Assembly (NCBI GenBank): GCA_021648685.1
Contig: JAKISI010000006.1
Coordinates: forward strand, 1 to 64,000
Direction of reading: 5' to 3'
Source of the DNA: Candidatus Polarisedimenticolaceae bacterium
GTDB lineage: Bacteria; Pseudomonadota; Gammaproteobacteria; Chromatiales; Chromatiaceae
DNA length: 64,000 bases
The position numbers and the translations under genes were made by a program. The notes under the pieces are model-generated. The model was not told the DNA's origin. It did not search any database and was given only the letters and a program-made list of their open reading frames with translations. Positions 1-7,544 of the stretch are shown here, in pieces; positions within the stretch are counted from its first letter, which is position 1, and every line of letters starts with the position of its first letter.

Positions 1-194
1 GCATATCTCTACGGGATTGCTGATAAATTTTAATGCATCCAGGTTGGTCAATGGAATTAAACGTTACAAACGATAACTCTGTGTTCTCAGTGGTCTCGGC
101 AAACTGCTCCTGCGTTGCTCTACCACCTATATCTATATAGGCGTCTGTGTCTATGAAAAATAGCTGTATCCCCTACTCAATATGGCATAGCCCC
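1..194 (+). repeat. 194 bp direct repeat, copy 1
   Basis: This stretch recurs at 15045-15238 with one mismatch (T at 174, C at 15218), so the copies are about 99% identical over 194 bp. The right boundary is sharp: identity stops after the CCCC at 191-194. The left boundary is not visible because the window starts at base 1 inside the identity. No open reading frame of note lies inside. Bases 77-97 and 144-154 together resemble a sequence found uninterrupted and inverted at 14872-14935, so about 46 bp (98-143) look like an insertion within an older repeat. Possible identities are a non-autonomous element or a dispersed intergenic repeat family. Confidence 0.9.
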
Positions 195-260
195 GAGAAT
201 TGGAAAACTTAAGATTTCGATGCAAGCCTTGTTTGGAGTTCTGAATAGTGTACTTCTTTC

Positions 261-354
261 ACTCAATGTGGCGTAGACCCTAAAAACAACCGGAAGCGGG
301 ACTTTAGTCCCGCAGTATCTGGCCGCATTCTGCAGGGCTAAAGTTTCACTTCCG
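261..354. repeat. REP-like intergenic hairpin plus short repeat
   Basis: Bases 296-313 form a perfect 8 bp stem with a 2 nt spacer (GCGGGACT-TT-AGTCCCGC). Outer arms CGGAAG (291-296) and CTTCCG (349-354) are complementary, so the region can fold into a larger branched structure. Bases 261-280 match the end of the 194 bp repeat (175-194) at 17 of 20 positions, which makes this a third short copy of that motif. This is typical of REP or MITE-like intergenic elements. It lies in the ilvB upstream region and could act as a terminator or an mRNA structure. The rest of 195-452 shows no gene. Confidence 0.6.
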
Positions 355-452
355 CTCTGGTGGCTGGTATGAAAAACTGTTCCAGACGGATTTTTATTGA
401 GTGAATTTATTGGTATGGTTGAGGCAGATGATTTTTGCTGGGGGGTGATAGC

Positions 453-2180
453 GTGGAGTTGAGTGGTGCTGAGATTCTGGTTCAGAGCCTGAAAAATGAG
501 GGTGTTGAGTATCTGTTTGGCTATCCGGGTGGCGCTGTGCTGCATATCTATGATGCTATTTTTCAACAGCAGGATGTCCGGCATATTCTGGTACGACATG
601 AGCAGGCAGCGATTCATGCGGCAGATGGCTATGCCCGTGCCACGGGAAAACCGGGTATTGCACTGGTCACCTCTGGCCCCGGTGCGACCAATGCGCTGAC
701 CGGCATCGCCACGGCCTTCATGGATTCGATTCCGCTGGTGGTCTTTACCGGCCAGGTGCCGATACCATTTATTGGCAGCGACGCCTTTCAGGAGGTGGAT
801 GCAATTGGCATTACGCGCCCCTGTGTAAAACACAGCTTCCTGGTCAAGGATCTGCGGGATCTGGCGGAGACCATCAAAAAGGCATTCCATATCGCCACCT
901 CAGGACGACCCGGGCCGGTAGTCATTGATGTGCCAAAGGATGTGACGGAGCCATCCATCAAAACCTCCTACAGCTACCCCGACAAGGTCACACTGCGCTC
1001 CTATAATCCGGTAAAGAGGGGGCACAAGGGGCAGATCAAAAAAGCGGTAGATCTGATGCTCTCTGCCAGGCAGCCGATGATCTATTCCGGCGGTGGCGTG
1101 GTGATTGGCGATGGGGTCAAAGAGCTGCGCGAGCTGGTGAAAATGCTGGGCTTCCCGATCACCAGCACGCTGATGGGATTAGGTGCCTACCCCGCGACAG
1201 ATGAGCAGTTCCTCGGCATGCTGGGGATGCACGGCACCTATGAGGCCAACATGGCCATGCATGGCTGTGATGTACTGGTGGCCATTGGCGCGCGCTTTGA
1301 TGACCGTGTCACTGGCAAGATCAAGGATTTTTGCCCGGATGCCAGGATCATTCATGTTGATATCGACCCGGCCTCCATCTCCAAGAATGTGCGGGTAGAT
1401 ATCCCCATTGTCGGGTTGGTGCAGGAGGTGCTGGCCGAGATGATCAAGCAGGTCAAAGGGCATAAAGAGCAGCCGGATGCCAAAGCGCTTAAATCCTGGT
1501 GGTCACAGATCAATGAGTGGCGCGCGAGAGAGTGCCTGCGGTATGACGATGAGAGCGCGCTGATAAAACCGCAGTGGGCGCTTGAAATGGTGCAAAAGGT
1601 TGCGGGTGATGATCTCTACGTGGCCTCCGATGTAGGTCAGCACCAGATGTGGGCGGCACAACATTTCAAGTTCGATCAGCCGGGGCGCTGGCTCAATTCA
1701 GGTGGTTTTGGCACCATGGGCTTTGGCCTGCCAGCGGCCATGGGAGCCAAACTGGCACACCCCGATTCGGAGGTGATCTGTGTCACAGGTGATGGCAGTT
1801 TCCAGATGAACATACAGGAGCTGGCAACCTGCAAACAGTATGGCCTGCCGCTAAAAATCATCCTGCTCAACAACCACTATCTGGGCATGGTGCGCCAGCT
1901 ACAGGAGTTTTTTGTAGGGGGGCGCTATGCGGCAGTGGCACTGGGTGGCTCGCCCGATTTTGTCAAAGTGGCGGAAGCCTATGGCCATCTGGGCATGCGC
2001 GTTGAAAAGCCTGCCGAGCTGGAGTCTGTATTGCGCAAGGCCTTTGCCCTGAAGGATAAACTGGTGCTGATTGAGATCATGATAGACCCGGAAGAGAATG
2101 TCTATCCGATGATCGAAGCGGGTCAAGGCCAGCACAAGATGCACCTGGCCCCCAGCTGTAGCTGCTGCACGGATGAGTAG
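453..2180 (+). CDS. ilvB: Acetolactate synthase, large catalytic subunit
   Basis: Thiamine-diphosphate enzyme that condenses two pyruvates, or pyruvate and 2-oxobutyrate, in the first common step of valine, leucine and isoleucine synthesis. The 575 aa product matches the usual large-subunit length. The N-terminal FGYPGGA motif, the cofactor-activating Glu near residue 50 (VRHEQAA), and the C-terminal GDGS...NN thiamine-diphosphate motif are all present. I chose the GTG at 453 because a GGGGGGTGAT tract lies just upstream and the protein then begins MELSGAEIL, like E. coli IlvI. A TTG at 435 in the same frame is less likely. No regulatory small subunit (ilvH/N) follows, although it is normally adjacent. 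The C-terminus ends in a Cys-rich tail (CSCC). It could equally be named ilvI. Confidence 0.93.
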   Translation: MELSGAEILVQSLKNEGVEYLFGYPGGAVLHIYDAIFQQQDVRHILVRHEQAAIHAADGYARATGKPGIALVTSGPGATNALTGIATAFMDSIPLVVFTGQVPIPFIGSDAFQEVDAIGITRPCVKHSFLVKDLRDLAETIKKAFHIATSGRPGPVVIDVPKDVTEPSIKTSYSYPDKVTLRSYNPVKRGHKGQIKKAVDLMLSARQPMIYSGGGVVIGDGVKELRELVKMLGFPITSTLMGLGAYPATDEQFLGMLGMHGTYEANMAMHGCDVLVAIGARFDDRVTGKIKDFCPDARIIHVDIDPASISKNVRVDIPIVGLVQEVLAEMIKQVKGHKEQPDAKALKSWWSQINEWRARECLRYDDESALIKPQWALEMVQKVAGDDLYVASDVGQHQMWAAQHFKFDQPGRWLNSGGFGTMGFGLPAAMGAKLAHPDSEVICVTGDGSFQMNIQELATCKQYGLPLKIILLNNHYLGMVRQLQEFFVGGRYAAVALGGSPDFVKVAEAYGHLGMRVEKPAELESVLRKAFALKDKLVLIEIMIDPEENVYPMIEAGQGQHKMHLAPSCSCCTDE

Positions 2181-2259
2181 TCTTATTCCAATAAGTGCTA
2201 GCGATAGAGCGAATACCCCATTTTGGTGATAAGTGGCATCATGTAAAATAACCCACTGC

Positions 2260-2289
2260 ACCCGGTTGTTTAGCCGGGTTTTTTATTTT
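2260..2289 (+). terminator. Rho-independent terminator after ilvB
   Basis: ACCCGG (2260-2265) pairs with CCGGGT (2274-2279) across a short loop and is followed by a T-rich run (TTTTTTATTTT). It lies 80 bp past the ilvB stop and 20 bp before the next gene start, so ilvB and the reductase gene are probably separate transcription units or only partly coupled. Confidence 0.8.
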
Positions 2290-2309
2290 GGTTTTATGAG
2301 GAATGCAAT

Positions 2310-4346
2310 GTGATTGAAGCGGAAAAATATATCAGGCAGGAGGATTTTGATCAGCTGGAAGTGGCTCTGCAAGATTATTTTGATGAGAAAATTGATCACA
2401 ACCAGCTGGTTGGTGAGCGTCTGATGCTTGGAGTCTATGGGCAGTGGCAGGAGGATCTCTGTATGGTGCGCTCCAAGCTGCCTGGTGGTGATCTGCCACT
2501 CTCCTACCTGCTGGGTTATGCCGAGGGGCTGGACGCCATCGACTGCATGGAGACGGTACACATCACGACCCGGCAGGATATCCAGTACAATGACGTGCCG
2601 CTGGATCAGACGCCCAAGCTGCTGCGACTGCTGGCAACGCATAACATTACCACCCGCGAGGCCTGCGGCAACACCGTGCGAAATGTCTCTGGCTGCCCGA
2701 TGGCGGGAGCCTGCCAGCGTGAGCATGTGGATATCATGCCCCACATCGAGTCGACGGCTGCCTATCTGGTGCGTAACCCGCTGACCCAATCGCTGCCGCG
2801 CAAATTCAAGATCACCTATTCGGGCTGTGAAGCTGATTGCGCCCAGGGAGCCATCCAGGATCTTGGCTTTGTCGCAACGCGTAATGCAGCAGGCGAGCCG
2901 GGCTTCAAGGTGCTGGCCGGTGGTGGCCTGGGGCCACAGTCACGCCAGGCGATTGTTATCGAGGAATTCCTGCCCGAGGGGCTGTTGCTGCCTGCCTCAC
3001 AAGCCGTGCTGGCCATGCATGACAAATATTCCGATCGTAAACGCAAATCGCGTTCACGCATCAAATTTCTGGTCGAGCGCTTTGGTGCGGAAGGCTTTAT
3101 TGAAAAATATCGTGAAGAGCTGAAGCGCACCATTGCCGCCTTTGATACAGATCTGGCCCCTGAAGGTCAATGGCGGCAGGCGCAGGAAGATGCCCCGGCC
3201 TGCGGTCATGGTGCGCCACGCCAGATCACAGCACAGCATCAACCCGGCCTGTTCGCCGTACCGGTGCATGTGCCGGGCGGCGATCTGACTGCGGCTCAGC
3301 TGCGTGGGCTGCATGATCTGCTGACGGAGCTGGGCTACCCCCACCTGCGAGCAACCCAGGATCAGGAGCTGATTGTATTTAATGTCTCCGAACAGGGCAT
3401 CCCGGCACTGGCGAAGGGGCTGAAGGCGCTGGAGCTTGGGCTGGTGGAGCCGGGTTCGGATGTTGTGGCCTGTCCGGGTACGACGACCTGCCAGCTGGGC
3501 ATCACCTCATCCCGCGTGGTCGCCCGGCTGCTGAACGGTGGTTCCAATGATCTGACGGTGCGTGTAAATGGCTGCCAGAATAACTGTGCCCATTCCGATA
3601 TTGCCGACATTGGCTTTTATGGGAAGGGGCGTCGCCATTTTGGTCAGTTAATACCCACTTATGCGATACGCCTTGGCGGCAGCGGCATGGCTGGTGGTGA
3701 ACTTGCCTTCAGTGGGCCGGAGGTTCCCGCTGTGCGTGTTCCGGTGGCCACCAAGCGGATCACCGATGCCTTTGCAGAGCAGCGCGAAGAGGGTGAGAAG
3801 TTCTCCAGCTGGAGCCGCCGTGTCGGCCCCGCCTTCTTTGACTCACTGCTGGAAGATCTGATTCAGGTGCGTGAATTTGAGCTGCCAATGTTACAGCGGG
3901 ATCATGGCGACAGCACGGTCTTCAAGGTGCAGTCGACCGGGGTTGGTGAGTGTGCAGGCGCATCCATTGATCCAGTCGACAAGCTGCTGCTGGATATTGC
4001 CTATGAGCGCAACCTGCGGGATGCCTTTGCAGCCAAGCGTAAATTCAAAGAGGCAGCGGAGAGTATGGAGAATGTCTTCTCCCTGGTTGGACGTGCGCTG
4101 CTGATTGCCTCCGGTGCCGAAGAGGAGAAGCCGGCAGAAGACCAGATGGTAGCCGCCGTTACAGCCGCCTTGTCCGATAATCCAGCTACAGCAGAGGCCT
4201 ATGCAGAGCGCCATGCTGCATTTGTGGCCTGGTCGACGGATCTGGATGAACTGGTCTATCCCAAACTGATGGAAGAGACGGATGCCTGGCTGAAACGTGC
4301 GCGCATGTCTTGTCGCACCATGCAGGCCAGCCGCAACAAAAAGTAG
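2310..4346 (+). CDS. Siroheme sulfite/nitrite reductase, ferredoxin type
   Basis: Six-electron reductase of sulfite (or nitrite) in the two-repeat siroheme/4Fe-4S family. Each half shows a complete C-x5-C ... C-x3-C set: C129, C135, C173, C177 in the N-terminal half and C388, C394, C422, C426 in the C-terminal half. The second set (CPGTTTC, GCQNNC) matches the catalytic cluster-siroheme site of characterised enzymes. At 678 aa it is about 100 residues longer than typical ferredoxin-dependent enzymes. The extra part is a helical, acidic C-terminal region from about residue 560. The start is a GTG at 2310 after TGAGGA. An assimilatory sulfite role (cysI-like) is likely, but sulfite and nitrite cannot be told apart by eye, and no siroheme synthase or other cys gene is adjacent. 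Confidence 0.82.
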   Translation: MIEAEKYIRQEDFDQLEVALQDYFDEKIDHNQLVGERLMLGVYGQWQEDLCMVRSKLPGGDLPLSYLLGYAEGLDAIDCMETVHITTRQDIQYNDVPLDQTPKLLRLLATHNITTREACGNTVRNVSGCPMAGACQREHVDIMPHIESTAAYLVRNPLTQSLPRKFKITYSGCEADCAQGAIQDLGFVATRNAAGEPGFKVLAGGGLGPQSRQAIVIEEFLPEGLLLPASQAVLAMHDKYSDRKRKSRSRIKFLVERFGAEGFIEKYREELKRTIAAFDTDLAPEGQWRQAQEDAPACGHGAPRQITAQHQPGLFAVPVHVPGGDLTAAQLRGLHDLLTELGYPHLRATQDQELIVFNVSEQGIPALAKGLKALELGLVEPGSDVVACPGTTTCQLGITSSRVVARLLNGGSNDLTVRVNGCQNNCAHSDIADIGFYGKGRRHFGQLIPTYAIRLGGSGMAGGELAFSGPEVPAVRVPVATKRITDAFAEQREEGEKFSSWSRRVGPAFFDSLLEDLIQVREFELPMLQRDHGDSTVFKVQSTGVGECAGASIDPVDKLLLDIAYERNLRDAFAAKRKFKEAAESMENVFSLVGRALLIASGAEEEKPAEDQMVAAVTAALSDNPATAEAYAERHAAFVAWSTDLDELVYPKLMEETDAWLKRARMSCRTMQASRNKK

Positions 4347-4598
4347 TTAAGCTACAGGTTGCGGGAGCCGCGCCCCATGGCCCGATAAAACGGTATTTCA
4401 ATGTTGTATTAGAGGTAAAGAGATAATAGATTACCTCCCTCGTAATCAGAGCCCCCTGATCTTTAGATTGTTAATCAATCGCATGCCCTTATATGTGTTC
4501 AAGGATAATAACCAACACCGGGATGACGGAGCAAAATCGGCTGTCAATCCTGGGGTAAAAAGGGCATTAAATCTTTTAATTGTAGAGTCGGTGTTTAG
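4347..4598. other. Intergenic region with two short palindromes
   Basis: No gene is seen. Two short inverted repeats are visible: GAGGTAA (4412-4418) with TTACCTC (4431-4437), and GATTG (4466-4470) with CAATC (4476-4480) around a TTAAT centre. The second resembles half-sites bound by Crp/Fnr-type proteins and lies about 120 bp upstream of such a gene, so autoregulation is possible. This is inference; the match to a known consensus is poor. Confidence 0.35.
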
Positions 4599-5291
4599 AT
4601 GAATGAGATGGCAAGCATTCAACAGATTGATGAACTGATTGCGGAGTGTTGCTCTTCGCAATGGAGGGAGGTTCTGGAAGAGAGCAGGGAGGTAATGCAG
4701 TATGCAAAAGGCAGCTATATTTTCAGGGAGGGGGAGGCTGCCAAACGGACTATGATTATTTTAAAGGGGAAAGTGAAAGTATTCCTCACCTATAAGACAG
4801 GAAGGGAGCAGATCGTCCGCCTTGCTGCCAATGGCCAGATTGTCGGGCACAGGGGGTTTGGTGGTAACCATCAATATGCAGTGAGTTGTAAAACACTGGT
4901 GGATACCACAGTAGCGCATATCCCGCTGGAGCTTTTCCAAAAAGCCTTAATGGCAAATAATCTGTTTTGCTATCGTTTTATGATGTTTTTTGCAGAAGAG
5001 CTGCGTGCCTCAGAGGAGCATCTGAAGAGCTTTGCAAATCTGGATGTGCGGCAGCGCATGGCAGAGGCGCTCATCTATAATCTCAAAACATTTGGCTATA
5101 ACCGAAAAAGAAAAAAAGTATTAAGCCATGCCCTAAGCCGGAAGGATTTTGCCAGCATGATTGGGGCAACCTATGAGTCCGTGGTGCGTGTTTTGAATGA
5201 CTTTGATAGAAGTGGTGTTATAGAGATCATCAACAAAGATATAAAAATCCTGAAATCCAGAGAGCTGGACAGGATCAGAAAAGGGATTTAG
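4599..5291 (+). CDS. Crp/Fnr-family transcription regulator
   Basis: A 230 aa DNA-binding regulator with the usual Crp architecture. It has an N-terminal cyclic-nucleotide-binding-like beta-roll (about residues 25-125; IFREGEAAKR, ILKGKVKVF), a dimerisation helix, and a C-terminal winged helix (about 175-225; SRKDFASMIGATYESVVRVL). It lacks the spaced N-terminal cysteines of Fnr, so it is not an obvious oxygen-sensing iron-sulfur protein. The beta-roll lacks a clear FGE...R phosphate-binding cassette, so cAMP binding is doubtful. ATG starts at 4599 and 4608 are both possible. It stands alone, with a large palindrome starting at its stop codon. Target genes are unknown; the nearby porin and DUF2892 genes are only neighbours. 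Confidence 0.85.
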   Translation: MNEMASIQQIDELIAECCSSQWREVLEESREVMQYAKGSYIFREGEAAKRTMIILKGKVKVFLTYKTGREQIVRLAANGQIVGHRGFGGNHQYAVSCKTLVDTTVAHIPLELFQKALMANNLFCYRFMMFFAEELRASEEHLKSFANLDVRQRMAEALIYNLKTFGYNRKRKKVLSHALSRKDFASMIGATYESVVRVLNDFDRSGVIEIINKDIKILKSRELDRIRKGI

Positions 5292-5451
5292 GAGGCTATC
5301 CGGGAATAGAAGACCTACTACCCAAAAAGCGGGCACAAGTGTGGAAAAGCTGGGTTTGGCCAGGCCCCCCCATTATTCGCCTCAAATAATGGAAAAATCT
5401 GACTTAAACCCGCTTTCCCTCGCTACGGTCTCTATTCTCAGAGAGCCTCCT
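5290..5451. repeat. 160 bp imperfect palindrome, MITE-like or structured RNA
   Basis: The ends are complementary over 21 bp with 3 mismatches (5290-5310 against 5431-5451, core AGGAGGCT/AGCCTCCT). Further in, AGACC pairs with GGTCT and AAAGCGGG with CCCGCTTT. The centre holds a perfect 8 bp stem, CCATTATT (5370-5377) with AATAATGG (5385-5392). Nested complementary arms over 160 bp suggest either a miniature inverted-repeat element inserted right at the crp-like stop codon or a long structured RNA. It sits between that stop and the DUF2892 gene. No target-site duplication was identified. Confidence 0.65.
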
Positions 5452-5481
5452 GGGTTATTTGCGAAGCTCAAAGAACAGGTC

Positions 5482-5721
5482 ATGGTTGATGCAATGGTTA
5501 AGTTTCTCAAAAAAAACTTTCCCTCTAATGTTGAGAAGTCAGAGCGAGCCGTGCGTATAGCGTGTGGAGTGGTTTTAATTGCGGCCTCTTTTATGGACTT
5601 TGTTACACGGGATCAGGCGTTCTGGCTTGTGTTTGTCGGCTGGCTGAGCCTGATGTCAGGTGTTGTGTCGCACTGCCCTGTTTATCGCTTGTTTGGCATT
5701 AATACAGCAAAAAAAGATTGA
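5482..5721 (+). CDS. Small inner-membrane protein, DUF2892 (YgaP-like)
   Basis: A 79 aa protein with a positively charged N-terminus followed by two hydrophobic segments (about residues 29-45 and 50-67) and a terminal HCPVYRLFG motif. This matches the DUF2892 membrane module, found alone or fused to rhodanese domains in YgaP-type sulfurtransferases. I chose the ATG at 5482. A longer frame opening with GTG at 5341 runs through the upstream palindrome, is not membrane-like and is unlikely. Function is unknown; the family is sometimes linked to persulfide handling. The conserved Cys in the loop (SHCPVYRL) is retained. Confidence 0.8.
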   Translation: MVDAMVKFLKKNFPSNVEKSERAVRIACGVVLIAASFMDFVTRDQAFWLVFVGWLSLMSGVVSHCPVYRLFGINTAKKD

Positions 5722-5997
5722 TCGCTCTGGGTGAGCTGCATGTGGTCAAACCCATGAGCTCCATCCTCTTGGTGCGAACTCCTCTCCTGTAATATCTGAG
5801 AAGCCGGCAGAATCAATTCGCTGCCATCCTGCTCCGGTCTTAGAGGAGGGTTTCAGCAAAATCCCTCCATCCATCATATACCAACTCATTTGGATATATT
5901 CTATTTGCCGGGTTAACAACCAGAAGATGGCCTGATTTCGGCTATTACATCGTCCAGGTTATATTGACGGTGTACTAGATTAACTATTGATACAGAA
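5722..5997. other. Intergenic region, no gene seen
   Basis: About 275 bp without a credible reading frame. A small stem, GAGCT-G-CATG (5733-5742) with CATGAGCTC (5753-5761), follows the DUF2892 stop and may end that transcript, although no T-tract follows. The right half is AT-rich and leads into the PhoB-box-like array and promoter region of the porin gene. Confidence 0.5.
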
Positions 5998-6026
5998 CTG
6001 TTACATAACGTTCATAATCTTGAAAT
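5998..6026 (+). promoter_or_regulatory. PhoB box upstream of the porin
   Basis: Heptamers CTGTTAC (5998-6004) and CGTTCAT (6009-6015), separated by the AT-rich spacer ATAA and followed by a weaker TTGAAAT (6020-6026), give the 7+4 bp direct-repeat layout of PhoB-binding sites. The site lies about 50-75 bp upstream of the porin start, where a PhoB-activated promoter would need it. Binding by PhoB is inferred from pattern and gene context. Confidence 0.65.
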
Positions 6027-6074
6027 ATAAAATTATTACGCTTTACGGACTTAATTCTATGTGAGGAAAGTCCG

Positions 6075-7445
6075 TTGAAAAAGAAAACATCATCGCTATT
6101 GATTGCTGGAATCTTGCTGGGTGCAACAGCTTCACCTGTGCTCGCAAATAACGAAGCCATGTTAAACCTGTTACAGGTGCTACGAGATCAGGGCACCATT
6201 ACCGCAGAAAATTACCGTCTGTTGGCGAATGCAGCCAAATCAGACAGTGAGGCTATAGAAAAGGTTGCCAACAAGGTCAAGGCGATTGAAAAGAATACTG
6301 CAACAGTAAGCCTGAAAGGTGGTCACCTAAAATTCAAGTCGCATGATAGTGCATTTTCTGCCCAGGTTGGTGGGCGAATAATGACAGATTATGCCTTTAT
6401 CGATGATGATAGAAACATGGATGGTGATGGCTCAGAGATGCGCCGTGCGCGTGTTTTCCTGAAGGGCAAGATCTTTAATGATTGGGCTTATAAGGCGCAG
6501 TTTGATTTTGCTGAAGATAGCCTGACGACCAAAGATCTCTATATTGCCTATAAAGGTTTTAAGCCAGTAACATTAAAACTTGGCAACCACAAAGTTGCCA
6601 ATGGCCTGGAAGAGAGTACCAGCTCAAAGTACATCACTTTTATGGAGCGAAGTACCATCAATGATCTGTTTGCTGTGGGACGAAAAAATGGCCTGAGCAT
6701 TGCAACTGGTGGAAGCAACTGGACCTTTATGACCGCCCTCCATATGGATGGAGTGGGTAACAGCAATGCCGACCAGGATGAAGATTATGGCTATGGCGCA
6801 CGCCTGACATTTGCACCACTTTCCGGAAAGACCAAAACGCTTCATCTTGGAGTATCTGCCCATCGCCAGGAGTATGAATCAACGCCACTGGTTGGAGGTA
6901 CCTATGGGCAGCAGCGTTTCCGTGCGCGCCCTGAGATCCACACCATCAATACTCGTCCTTATGATACAAGAATTGATGGTGTTGATAGCGCAGATACCTT
7001 TGGGTTGGAGAGCGCTGTAGTATTTGGACCTTTCTCTGTCCAGGCGGAGTACTACAGTAAGGGTGTCAGCACAACAACAGATGATGTCGATTTTGATGGC
7101 TGGTATCTGTACGGAAGCTATTTTCTGACCGGAGAGTCACGTAATTATAAAGCCAAAAAAGGCTCCTTTGGGCGGGTTAAGCCCACCAGTATTGTCGGCA
7201 AAGGCGGGCATGGTGCATGGGAGGTTGCATTGCGTTACTCGGATATTGACCTCTACGATACCGGCGCTGCTATCAATACCATGGGTGAAAAAGGTGACAT
7301 TACAACCATTGGCCTGAATTGGTATGCGACGCCGACCATTCGCTTTATGGCAAACTATGTGATGGCCAATGTGGAATACCCTGGCACCACAAATCCAGAT
7401 GATGATATCAAGGCGTTTCAACTGCGTGGTCAGATCGACTTCTAA
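6075..7445 (+). CDS. Phosphate-selective porin, OprO/OprP type
   Basis: A 456 aa outer-membrane beta-barrel. A signal peptide (MKKKTSSLLIAGILLG..., cleavage after about residue 24, VLA-NN) precedes a short helical or coiled-coil segment (about 25-75). A porin O/P-like barrel follows, rich in alternating aromatic strands and ending in a terminal Phe (QLRGQIDF), the usual outer-membrane insertion signal. The start is a TTG at 6075, supported by a strong GAGGAAAG ribosome site 5 nt upstream and by the signal peptide beginning there. The PhoB-box-like array upstream and the pst genes downstream argue for phosphate or polyphosphate uptake under starvation, but ion specificity is not provable by eye. 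Confidence 0.87.
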   Translation: MKKKTSSLLIAGILLGATASPVLANNEAMLNLLQVLRDQGTITAENYRLLANAAKSDSEAIEKVANKVKAIEKNTATVSLKGGHLKFKSHDSAFSAQVGGRIMTDYAFIDDDRNMDGDGSEMRRARVFLKGKIFNDWAYKAQFDFAEDSLTTKDLYIAYKGFKPVTLKLGNHKVANGLEESTSSKYITFMERSTINDLFAVGRKNGLSIATGGSNWTFMTALHMDGVGNSNADQDEDYGYGARLTFAPLSGKTKTLHLGVSAHRQEYESTPLVGGTYGQQRFRARPEIHTINTRPYDTRIDGVDSADTFGLESAVVFGPFSVQAEYYSKGVSTTTDDVDFDGWYLYGSYFLTGESRNYKAKKGSFGRVKPTSIVGKGGHGAWEVALRYSDIDLYDTGAAINTMGEKGDITTIGLNWYATPTIRFMANYVMANVEYPGTTNPDDDIKAFQLRGQIDF

Positions 7446-7475
7446 CTAAACCCATAGGTCATTTTAGCCAACCTA

Positions 7476-7512
7476 AACCCTGCTGGATTTTATTCCAGTA
7501 GGGTTTTTTTAA
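7476..7512 (+). terminator. Rho-independent terminator after the porin
   Basis: AACCCT-G-CTGGA (7476-7487) pairs with TCCAG-T-AGGGTT (7494-7505), with a single G-T wobble, and leads directly into a run of seven T residues. This is a canonical intrinsic terminator 30 bp after the porin stop. Confidence 0.9.
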
Positions 7513-7544
7513 TTCAATATTCATAAATTAATGCATGAGGTTAT

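Noticed and set aside
177-890. 237 aa minus-strand frame over the ilvB 5' end
   Set aside because: It overlaps the REP-like region and the recognisable ilvB coding sequence in an opposite frame and has no domain pattern.
4599-5291. Fnr oxygen sensor
   Set aside because: The N-terminal Cys residues are adjacent (CC) and do not fit the spaced Fnr cluster motif.
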